Below, one piece after another: positions 17,239-24,555 of a stretch of 35,436 nucleotides of DNA. The translations under genes and the position numbers were made by a program. The notes beneath the pieces are model-generated. The model worked only from the letters and a program-made list of their open reading frames with translations. It did no database searches and was not told the DNA's origin. Each line of letters opens with the position of its first letter. The first letter of the stretch is position 1. The DNA comes from Lutibacter sp. (GTDB taxonomy: Bacteria; Bacteroidota; Bacteroidia; Flavobacteriales; Flavobacteriaceae). The stretch lies in assembly GCA_028696945.1 (NCBI GenBank), contig JAQVGD010000010.1:1-35436 (forward strand), in the 5' to 3' direction.

Positions 17239-17560
17239 CTTTTCAGTATTATTTATGTTTTTTATTGTAATCTCATATCACTTATACTACAAATTTCGGA
17301 CTAACAAAAGGTTGCTTTAATGATATATATCAGTAAAATCGACTATCTACGATAACGTTTTCATTTTCATAACTATCTAATAACTTGCACTTTAACTATT
17401 CTTATAGCTGCCTCATTTTACACGAAATCGTTTTCGTTATTCGCGAAAAAAAATCTTTTTTCCTTCTATTTCTTTTAAAAAATATTTGGCAAAAATAGAT
17501 TTATTTGTTTAGTACAACAAAAAAAATGAAGATTTATAAATTAATTATCAAATCATTCAT
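17239..17560 (-). promoter_or_regulatory. pckA upstream region with two operator-like repeats
   Basis: No gene seen. Two copies of ACGAWAWCGTTTTC, at 17349-17362 and 17422-17435, match at 12 of 14 positions and are 73 bp apart. Their core (GAtAACGTTtTC in the first) is close to the palindromes bound by LacI/GalR-type repressors. The second copy is followed by CGTTATTCGCGAAAA, which adds dyad symmetry. pckA starts at 17238, so the sites lie about 110-200 bp upstream of it. Confidence 0.45.
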
Positions 17561-17929
17561 TTATGCTTTCTTAAAATAGGAAATTCCCATTTTTAACCAC
17601 CCCAAAATAAAAAGTAAACCACCCAATGGTGTTATAAACCAAATATTTTTTGGATTTACGCCTAAAGTTATGGCATATATAGACCCTGAAAAAAACAAAA
17701 TGCCCGCAAAAAACAAATAGCTTATGGTATTTTTAATTTTTAAGGAAAATCCTGAATAAGAATTGACAAAGAGCAATACAATAATATGGTACATTTGATA
17801 ACGCACCGCCGTTTCAAAACTTTTAAGTTCATTTAAGCTTAAAGTTTCTTCCAATGCATGCGCTCCAAAAGCACCCAGCACTATTGTTAATGCACCTAAT
17901 AAAGTGGTAATTCCCAAATTTTTTTTCAT
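17561..17929 (-). CDS. DUF423 family small membrane protein
   Basis: 122-aa integral membrane protein with four hydrophobic segments. The family signature is at the N-terminus, LGALTIVLGAFGAHAL, followed by the ETAVRYQMYHI segment and, near the end, TPLGGLLFILGWLKMG. Members of this family (YgdD in E. coli) have no established function. It is divergent from the DUF2007 gene and shares the short intergenic region 17930-18015 with it. Confidence 0.9.
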   Translation of the reverse strand: MKKNLGITTLLGALTIVLGAFGAHALEETLSLNELKSFETAVRYQMYHIIVLLFVNSYSGFSLKIKNTISYLFFAGILFFSGSIYAITLGVNPKNIWFITPLGGLLFILGWLKMGISYFKKA

Positions 17930-18015
17930 TGGTATTTATTGATTTTACTTGTAAAGATAAAATTTATCACGGTTTCAAAAACACATTTCGTATATTTAGG
18001 ATAAATTTAAGAAAT

Positions 18016-18249
18016 ATGAAAAGCAATTCAGACACTTTAGTCACTGTTTTAACTGCCAGTTTAATTCACGAAATTCATATCGCAAAAACATTATTATCAA
18101 GTTATGAAATTCATAGTTTTATTTTTGATGAAAATATCATGTCAACAATTGGAACCGCTTATGTGGAAGGCTACAAACTAAAAGTAAGCAGTTCAGATTA
18201 TGAGAAAGCAAAACAAATTTTATCATCAGTGGAAGACGAAAGCAATTAA
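18016..18249 (+). CDS. DUF2007-like small protein
   Basis: 77-aa soluble protein. Its pattern fits DUF2007, a putative signal-transducing fold: VTVLTASLIHEIHIAKTLLSSYEIHSFIFDENI, then YKLKVSSSDYEKAKQIL, meaning a beta strand, a helix that begins with a residue near HE, and a final KVxxxDxxKA helix. The start was set at ATG 18016. The longer frame from 17929 would overlap the divergent DUF423 start and encodes Cys- and Phe-rich nonsense. Function unknown. Confidence 0.78.
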   Translation: MKSNSDTLVTVLTASLIHEIHIAKTLLSSYEIHSFIFDENIMSTIGTAYVEGYKLKVSSSDYEKAKQILSSVEDESN

Positions 18250-18320
18250 TATGATAAATTCATAGATTTCCTTTAAAATTTGTATTTTCGTATTCTGATT
18301 TAATCATTAAAAATAACAGT

Positions 18321-19691
18321 ATGAGAAATATTTTGGTTATTGGTTCCGGCCAATCATCTTCTTCATTAATAACCTATTTATTAAAGAAATCATCTAGTGA
18401 AAACCTTCATGTTACGGTTGCCGATGTCTCATTGGAACTTGCCAAAAGCAAAGTAAAAAATCATGAAAATGGCACTGCGATAACACTTAACATTTTAAAT
18501 GAAGCTGAAAGAAAAGAAGCGATTAAAAATGCCAATATTGTGGTTTCAATGCTTCCGGCCCATTTACATATAAATGTAGCCAAAGATTGTCTGGAATTTG
18601 GAAAAAGTATGGTTACGGCCTCTTATATTTCAAATGAAATGATAGCACTGAATGAAGAAGCAATCAAAAAAAATCTGATTTTCATGAATGAAATTGGATT
18701 AGATCCTGGTGTTGACCATATGAGTGCGATGCAAGTTATAGACCGTATTCGAGAAAAAGGTGGTAAAATGTTGCTTTTTGAATCTTTTTGCGGTGGTTTG
18801 GTTGCGCCAGAAAGTGATGACAATTTGTGGAATTATAAGTTTACATGGAATCCGAGAAATGTGGTTTTGGCTGGACAAGGCGGTGCCGCAAAATTTTTGC
18901 AGGAAGGAACCTATAAATATATTCCTTATCAAAAATTATTTAGACGCACAGAAATCTTGAATATTGACGGCTATGGCAAATTTGAAGCTTATGCCAACAG
19001 AGATTCCCTAAAATATAGAAGCGTTTACGGCTTGGATAATATTTTAACTTTATACAGAGGAACCATTAGGCGTGTCGGTTTTTCCAGAGCTTGGAATGTT
19101 TTTGTTCAATTGGGAATGACCGATGACAGCTACACCATTGAAAATTCTGAAAATATGAGTTACCGCGCTTTTACCAACTCTTTTTTAGCCTACAATCCTT
19201 TTGACTCCGTTGAATTGAAATTACGTTATTATTTAAAAATTGACCAAGATGATATTGTTTGGGATAAATTAGCCGAATTGGATTTATTTAGTTCCACAAA
19301 AATGGTTGGGCTTAAAAATGCAACACCTGCACAAATTCTTGAAAAAATATTAAGAGACAGCTGGACATTAAATGAAAACGATAAAGATATGATTGTGATG
19401 CAGCATCTTTTTGGCTACGAATTAAATGGTAAAAAAGAGCAAATTGAAAGCAGTATGGTTTGTATTGGAGACAACCAGACTTATACCGCAATGGCAAAAA
19501 CAGTAGGATTGCCAGTTGCCATAGCCACTTTGAAAATACTAAATGGAGAAATTACAAAACCTGGAGTTCAAATGCCGATTAGCAAAGAAGTTTATGAACC
19601 AATTTTGAAAGAGCTGAAAGAAAATGGCATTGTATTTCATGAAAAAAGAGCACCTTATTTAGGTTATAATCCAGAACGCGTAACTGGATAA
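18321..19691 (+). CDS. Saccharopine dehydrogenase family protein
   Basis: 456-aa NAD(P)-dependent enzyme related to the glutamate-forming saccharopine dehydrogenase of lysine metabolism. The Rossmann start is ILVIGSGQSSSSLITYL with VADVS at strand 2. The catalytic and substrate region NEIGLDPGVDHMSAMQVID is the family hallmark and is followed by FESFCGGLVAPESDDNLWNYKFTWNPRNVVLAGQGGAAKFL. The C-terminal lobe carries GLPVAIATLKILNGEI and closes with APYLGYNPERV. No lysine-ketoglutarate reductase partner lies in the window, so whether it degrades lysine or reduces another imine is open. It converges with trmN6, with 3 bp between them. Confidence 0.9.
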   Translation: MRNILVIGSGQSSSSLITYLLKKSSSENLHVTVADVSLELAKSKVKNHENGTAITLNILNEAERKEAIKNANIVVSMLPAHLHINVAKDCLEFGKSMVTASYISNEMIALNEEAIKKNLIFMNEIGLDPGVDHMSAMQVIDRIREKGGKMLLFESFCGGLVAPESDDNLWNYKFTWNPRNVVLAGQGGAAKFLQEGTYKYIPYQKLFRRTEILNIDGYGKFEAYANRDSLKYRSVYGLDNILTLYRGTIRRVGFSRAWNVFVQLGMTDDSYTIENSENMSYRAFTNSFLAYNPFDSVELKLRYYLKIDQDDIVWDKLAELDLFSSTKMVGLKNATPAQILEKILRDSWTLNENDKDMIVMQHLFGYELNGKKEQIESSMVCIGDNQTYTAMAKTVGLPVAIATLKILNGEITKPGVQMPISKEVYEPILKELKENGIVFHEKRAPYLGYNPERVTG

Positions 19692-19694
19692 TCA

Positions 19695-20405
19695 TTACAA
19701 TTTTAGGTAAAAATCCTTGACTAGATTTTTATATTCCTCAGTGTAATTATGGCGCGACAATTCCAAAGTTAATTCACTGAGGTTTGTTTTGGTTTTCAAA
19801 AAAGAAAATTGGAGTAGGCTTCTTTTTACCGCTGTATTTATTGCGCCCTTAACTCTTGTAATTCTGTTCGGATAAAGCTTGTTTCTCTCGGCAATTTTAA
19901 TGAATTTCTCCTCTTCTTCAAAAGGAATAATAAACGCACAATTTCCGTTTTCCGACAATAATTTTGAAGAAGAATACAATAATTCTTCATAAGTTAAACT
20001 TTCTGAATGGCGTGCCATAGCCCTTTCTTCTGAAAGCTCTTTGTAGGTGGATGTATAAAAAGGCGGATTTGAAATGATAAAATCATATTTCTCGTCAATT
20101 TCATCGGTAAATTCCTGCAATAATGCGTGGTAACAAAACAACCTATCCGCCCAATTACTGTTTTCAAAATTTTCAACCGTTTGTTCATAAGCAGCATCAT
20201 TCAATTCAATGGCATCAATGGTTTCTGCATTACTTCTTTGCGCCATCATTAAAGCGATTAAACCCGTTCCGGCACCAATATCCAACATATTGTTGGGATA
20301 AAAATCCAAATTTGCCCAAGCTCCCAACAAAACTCCGTCAGTACCAACTTTCATTGCTGTTTTATCTTGTTGAATGGTAAATTGTTTGAATTGAAAAGGT
20401 TTCAT
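19695..20405 (-). CDS. trmN6: tRNA1(Val) (adenine-37-N6)-methyltransferase
   Basis: 236-aa SAM-dependent methyltransferase of the YfiC/TrmN6 type, which makes m6A37 in tRNA-Val. The order of motifs fits: N-terminal FKQFTIQQDKTAMKVGTDGVLLGAWAN, motif I LDIGAGTGLIALMMAQR, acidic motif II IELND, and the catalytic ISNPPFYTSTY followed by RAMARHSESLTYEELL. The NPPF plus RHSESL combination separates it from other small methyltransferases. It reads toward the saccharopine dehydrogenase gene. Upstream of its start a short direct repeat GGAAGTTAAAAAT occurs twice (20411-20446). Confidence 0.9.
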   Translation of the reverse strand: MKPFQFKQFTIQQDKTAMKVGTDGVLLGAWANLDFYPNNMLDIGAGTGLIALMMAQRSNAETIDAIELNDAAYEQTVENFENSNWADRLFCYHALLQEFTDEIDEKYDFIISNPPFYTSTYKELSEERAMARHSESLTYEELLYSSSKLLSENGNCAFIIPFEEEEKFIKIAERNKLYPNRITRVKGAINTAVKRSLLQFSFLKTKTNLSELTLELSRHNYTEEYKNLVKDFYLKL

Positions 20406-20555
20406 TTGGCTGGAAGTTAAAAATTGGAAGCTTTGGAAGTTAAAAATATGAAATTAAATCTATTTGAAAATAAAAAACAATCCAAACCTGAAATCTGTTC
20501 GAGAATATTCGTTAAACTGTATCATCTCAAAGATTATACGTAAAATCAACAACTT

Positions 20556-21055
20556 TTATTTAATCGTAAAAGCTTTGGTTTTCAATTCTTTCTCTGCCCA
20601 AGAAATGCCAATATTATTTGCAATTATTCTCTAATTGCTTACAGCTTCTTTTACTTCATTTATAATATTAAAGGCTTCTTCATTTTCAAATTTAAAATAA
20701 ATTGAAACTTCAAGTACCGAATTCAAATCTAAGGAATTATCATTTTCAGAAATGTTTAATTGCAATCCAGCTTTAGTTTCAGTAGGATTTATATCATATC
20801 TCGGAGAAAGCACTCATCCATTATCTGTAATATATCCAACCAATTCTGGGTAACTTTTTCATTAGTATAATTCAGCTCATCCAACAATTATATTATTAAT
20901 TGAGTGCCATAATTTAAATAATACATTAAACTACTTTTTGAAATTTTTCTCCGAAATAATTTAAACTTTGGGCATCAGCATCCAGAATAAGCATAAAAAT
21001 TCCCTAGATATTCTTTACATTCCTTTTCTTTAATAACAACCAAACTCTGAAACAT
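20556..21055 (-). pseudogene. Decayed gene of unknown family
   Basis: Minus-strand remnant of a protein of about 165 aa. From ATG 21055 it reads MFQSLVVIKEKECKEYLG. After a one-base shift it continues IFMLILDADAQSLNYFGEKF. A damaged middle gives DELNYTNEKVTQNWLDIL. Another frame then carries VGYITDNG-stop-VLSPRYDINPTETKAGLQLN and runs to VKEAVSN-stop-RIIANNIGISWAEKELKTKAFTIK. The two in-frame stops (TGA and TAG) each fit a former TGG codon. At least two frameshifts plus two stops make it non-functional. I do not recognise the family. It opens the accessory region after trmN6. Confidence 0.6.
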
Positions 21056-21257
21056 GGAATTAGTTTATTTTTTGAAGGCTAAAGTTAAGGTGTTGAATTT
21101 ATAAACTAAATAAATAATTTTTTATGAATTTTTATCGGACAGCAATGTTTATCAAATTTAAGTTTTATAAATTATTACTTTTTTATTAATATTTTATATA
21201 TTTATAAAAAAAATTAGGTGTTAGAAAGTAAAGAGTCCACGCGATTATGATGATTAT
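21056..21257 (+). other. AT-rich gap between pseudogene and hypothetical gene
   Basis: Very AT-rich, nothing recognised. The last codons before the ATG at 21258 (frame KVKSPRDYDDY) read smoothly into the gene but carry no start codon. This hints that the gene may have lost its original N-terminus. Confidence 0.35.
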
Positions 21258-21704
21258 ATGAATCAGCATGAATCTTATATTAGATTAATTGAGGAATATA
21301 GCCACACAGAAATATTTAAAGAAATTATTAGCTTTTTAAATATTAATTACCCTAAATGGTCTTCAAATCATTTTTTAGGATCGTACGCAGTTGAGTTTGT
21401 AGAAACAACAATTCAAAATTTAGATTCTCTGCAAGATAAAGAAGATCATACCAAATTGGAAATGATTAAAAATATTCGCGAAGAAATAGCTAGCCGTTTT
21501 AACGACACGTATTTCAATTATCAATTGATGTTTTCTGAACAACTTATAATTAATTTCGAATCTACTTTTGAAGAAGAATTGTATGATAATAGACATTTAC
21601 CTTATCAAGAATATTCAGATTTTTATGATAATCTATTTGATGCATTTGAAAAAAATGAAAAAGATAAGATTATTTATAATTTTAAAGATGAATTGGTTTA
21701 TTAA
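21258..21704 (+). CDS. Hypothetical acidic protein
   Basis: 148-aa acidic protein, mostly helical by composition, that I do not recognise. It has no signal peptide, membrane segment or obvious catalytic motif. Features are a YxxYxxFYDNLFDAFEKNEK-type C-terminal helix and many Glu, Asn and Tyr residues, a composition seen in immunity and other accessory proteins; that is only an impression. It lies between a pseudogene and a lipoprotein in the accessory region. The open frame extends 11 codons upstream of the ATG without a start codon. Confidence 0.55.
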   Translation: MNQHESYIRLIEEYSHTEIFKEIISFLNINYPKWSSNHFLGSYAVEFVETTIQNLDSLQDKEDHTKLEMIKNIREEIASRFNDTYFNYQLMFSEQLIINFESTFEEELYDNRHLPYQEYSDFYDNLFDAFEKNEKDKIIYNFKDELVY

Positions 21705-21812
21705 AGAGGTGTTGTTCCAGTTTTAAAAATTATAACTACTAATTAGATTGGTTTATCAAATATTGTGGGTAATTTAACTAAGCCTGAATATTAACATTTA
21801 AAAAAAAGAATT

Positions 21813-22328
21813 ATGAAAAAAATCTTACTATTACTAATCTCATTGATATTGATTTCGTGCAGTGATTCTGATAATTCAGATGAATTTACAGGATTAAATT
21901 TTGACCAAAATGCTTTTGAAAAAAATAGACAATTATGGACAGACAATGAAATTTCAAATTATACATTTTCCCAAGAATACTTTTCAAGCTCTGTTGGGCC
22001 TCAACCAAAATTAACTAGTATCGTAATAAACAGGGAGTTAGATGCAATATTTGTTCAATCTACAAATGAAACTAACATTTCTTTAGAAGAACTCACTTAT
22101 TACGAAACTATTGATAATGTTTATGATTTCATCAATTACATTGTAAATAGTTGTGAAGAACAAATTAATTCAAATCAAAGTCCTATGGAAGGAGCTAAAA
22201 TTGAAATAACTTATGATGACACTTTTCACTACCCTACTAAAATAATCTGTTCTGGATACTATTCAAACGTGATGTTAGGTGGGTTAAATATACAAATTAT
22301 AATTAGTGATTTTGAAGTTAATCAATAG
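21813..22328 (+). CDS. Lipoprotein, DUF6174-like
   Basis: 171-aa secreted lipoprotein. The signal is MKKILLLLISLILISCSDSD with lipobox Cys 16. The mature part has FEKNRQLWTDNEISNYTFSQEY, like the opening of DUF6174 proteins (W...I..Y.F), then a central EELTYYETIDNVYDFINYIV and a closing beta section ITYDDTFHYPTKI. The DUF number is from memory. Function unknown. Its gene ends 39 bp before copy B of the dispersed repeat. Confidence 0.65.
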   Translation: MKKILLLLISLILISCSDSDNSDEFTGLNFDQNAFEKNRQLWTDNEISNYTFSQEYFSSSVGPQPKLTSIVINRELDAIFVQSTNETNISLEELTYYETIDNVYDFINYIVNSCEEQINSNQSPMEGAKIEITYDDTFHYPTKIICSGYYSNVMLGGLNIQIIISDFEVNQ

Positions 22329-22629
22329 CAAGATACTAATTGAGATGGATTAACTACACACAACCTCTCATAAAATTTATGCTCAATTCGGATTTACTAC
22401 AAACCGACAAACATTCAACAAGCTATTTGTACCACTGAAAAATATCCGATTTTACAGTCATACAAATCATCATACAAAATCGTTGACAACAATTAAAATC
22501 GAATTCTAACACATCAAAAAACTACTCAATTACAATAATCTCTAATAATCTTATAAAAAATAAACATCCTAATTTTTCACCTTCATTTTAAATAACATTG
22601 GTAAATTTGAAAAAAACTAAAACAAAAAA
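22329..22629 (+). other. Gene-free gap upstream of the type I R-M remnant
   Basis: Holds copy B of the dispersed repeat (separate entry). A perfect -7 element TAAATTTG at 22602-22609, 21 bp before the hsdM remnant, is the only other signal seen; no clear TTG lies at the right distance. Confidence 0.5.
22368..22500 (+). repeat. Dispersed intergenic repeat, copy B
   Basis: Second copy of the element at 12869-13010. The 23-bp identical core is at 22412-22434, and the central hairpin is weaker here (CTGAAAAAT / GATTTTACAG). It again ends in AATTAAAATC. It stands directly before the type I R-M remnant, as copy A stands directly after R-M island 1. Confidence 0.72.
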
Positions 22630-23106
22630 ATGTTTCAACAAACTTTTAAAAACATAGACGACATACTGCACAAAGATGCTGGTTGCGGCAGTGAATTGGA
22701 TTATGTAGAGCAAACCTCTTGGGTATTGTTTTTAAAGTATTTAGACGATTTAGAAAAAGACAAAGCAACTGCTGCGGAATTGACAGGTAAAGCATATACA
22801 AACATTATAGCGCCAGAATTTCAATGGACTACTTGGACAACTCCTAAATTACCAGATGGGAAAATAGATCACAATGCACTAACTAGTGATGATTTGGCAG
22901 ATTTTGTAAATATAAAACTGTTTCCATATTTCAAAAAATTCAAAATATCTGCCTTAAGTCCTGACACCATTGAATATAAAATTGGAGAGATTTTCTCGGA
23001 ATTAAAAAACCGTATTCAAAGTGGTTACAATTTGCGTGAAGTGATTAATTATATAGATCAGCTTAGGTTTGAAACAAGAGCAGAATTAATTGACAGCAAA
23101 TTATAG
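22630..23106 (+). pseudogene. hsdM: hsdM remnant: N-terminal domain only, fused to an hsdR scrap
   Basis: Residues 1-147 are a clean HsdM N-terminal helical domain (ELDYVEQTSWVLFLKYLDDLEKDKA, then IEYKIGEIFSELKNRIQSGYNLREVINYIDQLRF). Intact HsdM continues from here into the SAM-binding and NPPF catalytic domain. Instead the frame switches to ETRAELIDSKL and stops. That tail copies residues 5-15 of the HsdR at 24556: 23 bases (23071-23093 and 24568-24590) are identical, and similarity continues past the stop to about 23125. The catalytic domain is therefore deleted and no methylation is possible. It may still fold as a small helical domain. Confidence 0.82.
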
Positions 23107-23196
23107 GTTTGTCATTGGGGAGTTGAAAACAGAAAAAGAAGTTGTTGTTTAAAAACCTGTTGTCGCAAATAGTGCGATAACTCAATATAAAATTTG

Positions 23197-24189
23197 ATGA
23201 GTGAAATAGAAATATATAAAAATCCAGATAATCAATCAAATATTGAAGTGAAATTTGAGCAGGATACTGTGTGGTTATCTCAAAGTCAAATTTCAGAGTT
23301 ATTTCAGCGCGATAGAACCGTAATTACAAGGCATATAAATAATGTTTTTAAAGAAGGTGAGTTAGAAAAAGAACTGGTATGTGCAAATTTTGCACTAACC
23401 ACTCAACACGGTGCTGTTAAAGGAAAAACACAAAAAACAAACGTTACGTTTTACAATTTAGATGTAATTATATCAGTTGGTTATAGAGTAAAATCTAAAA
23501 GCGGCACCAATTTTAGAATATGGGCAACAAATGTATTAAGAGAGCAGCTCATTAATTCAGTAAAAAAAGCTACAGTTCCTTTAAAAACAGAAGAAAAGTA
23601 TCTCCAACTTCTCAAAACAATTAATATAGCAGCAAATGCAGCTGCTTTTAATGAATTAAGTGCTTCTGAAGCAACGGGTATTTTAAAAGTATTGCAATAT
23701 TATGCATATGCACTTGAAACCTTAGATAAATATGATCATCAGCAACTGTTAATATCAAACATAACCATTGGTGAAGTCAAAGAATTAAGATATGAAGAAG
23801 GTAAACAATTGATTAAACAATGGTCTGAAATACAAAATACTGGTGAACTTTTTGGTAGAGAAAAAGATGCTTCCTTTAAAAGTTCATTAAGAAGCGTTTA
23901 TCAAACTTTTGACGGTAAGGATGTATATCCAAGTATTGAAGAAAAAGCAGCAAATTTATTGTATTTCATTGTTAAAAATCACTCATTTACCGATGGTAAT
24001 AAACGTATTGCAGCAGGTTTATTCGCCTACTTTTTAGATAAAAACAATATGCTTTTTAAAAATGATGGAAGTAAAATTATTGAAGACAACGCATTGGTAG
24101 CCATTACAATAATGATAGCCGAAAGTAGATCAGAAGATAAAGATATTATGGTTAAATTAGTCGTTAATTTAATCAACAGTAACAATTAA
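23197..24189 (+). CDS. RhuM-like N-domain fused to a Fic/Doc domain
   Basis: 330-aa protein often found inside type I R-M operons. Residues about 1-130 are the RhuM (virulence protein) domain: IEVKFEQDTVWLSQSQISELFQRDRTVITRHINNVF is a winged-helix-like start, then NVTFYNLDVIISVGYRVKSKSGTNFRIWA. Residues about 200-320 form a Fic/Doc domain with H262-SFTDGNKRIAAGLF, the HxFxDGNKR active-site loop that transfers a nucleotide or phosphate to a target protein. The ATG at 23197 was preferred to the TTG at 23194. No separate antitoxin is seen, so the N-domain may control it. It lies between the hsdM remnant and hsdR. Confidence 0.85.
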   Translation: MSEIEIYKNPDNQSNIEVKFEQDTVWLSQSQISELFQRDRTVITRHINNVFKEGELEKELVCANFALTTQHGAVKGKTQKTNVTFYNLDVIISVGYRVKSKSGTNFRIWATNVLREQLINSVKKATVPLKTEEKYLQLLKTINIAANAAAFNELSASEATGILKVLQYYAYALETLDKYDHQQLLISNITIGEVKELRYEEGKQLIKQWSEIQNTGELFGREKDASFKSSLRSVYQTFDGKDVYPSIEEKAANLLYFIVKNHSFTDGNKRIAAGLFAYFLDKNNMLFKNDGSKIIEDNALVAITIMIAESRSEDKDIMVKLVVNLINSNN

Positions 24190-24555
24190 ATCCAATGAAT
24201 GAAGCCTAAACTCCGAAAAATATGCATTTATCTACCATTTTGGGCGTAAAATCTTATTTGATGGTTATTTGATAGTTGTAGTTGTTAATGAGTGTAAGTT
24301 GTTGTAAATCAACAATTTTTTATTTGATTGTTATTTGATAAACTAAAGTAATGGTTGCTATGAATGAAGATGAAACTCCAGAAAATATGTAAGTTATTTA
24401 CCAATTTGGGCATAACTAAAAAAGTTCTTGATTGGGTTTTGTTTTTGAATAGTAAATAGTTTGTAGGTATTATGTAAATACCTGATAAATAAAGGTATGT
24501 GTATTTAATAGTTTCTTGATTGGGTTTTGATTAAGGTATTAAAAATTGGTATAAA
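24190..24555 (+). repeat. Gene-free gap with degenerate direct repeats where hsdS would be expected
   Basis: Two similar 55-bp stretches, 24195-24249 and 24360-24415, each begin ATGAATGAAG, continue (C)TNAAACTCC and end TTTGGGC(G/A)TAA. Shorter repeats surround them: TTGATTGGGTTTT twice (about 24428 and 24517) and TTATTTGAT several times. The real hsdR start at 24556 also begins ATGAATGAAG. No open frame is maintained and no HsdS sequence is recognisable. Confidence 0.6.

Noticed and set aside
22630-23106. A functional type I methyltransferase subunit
   Set aside because: Only the N-terminal helical domain is present; the SAM-binding and NPPF motifs are missing.
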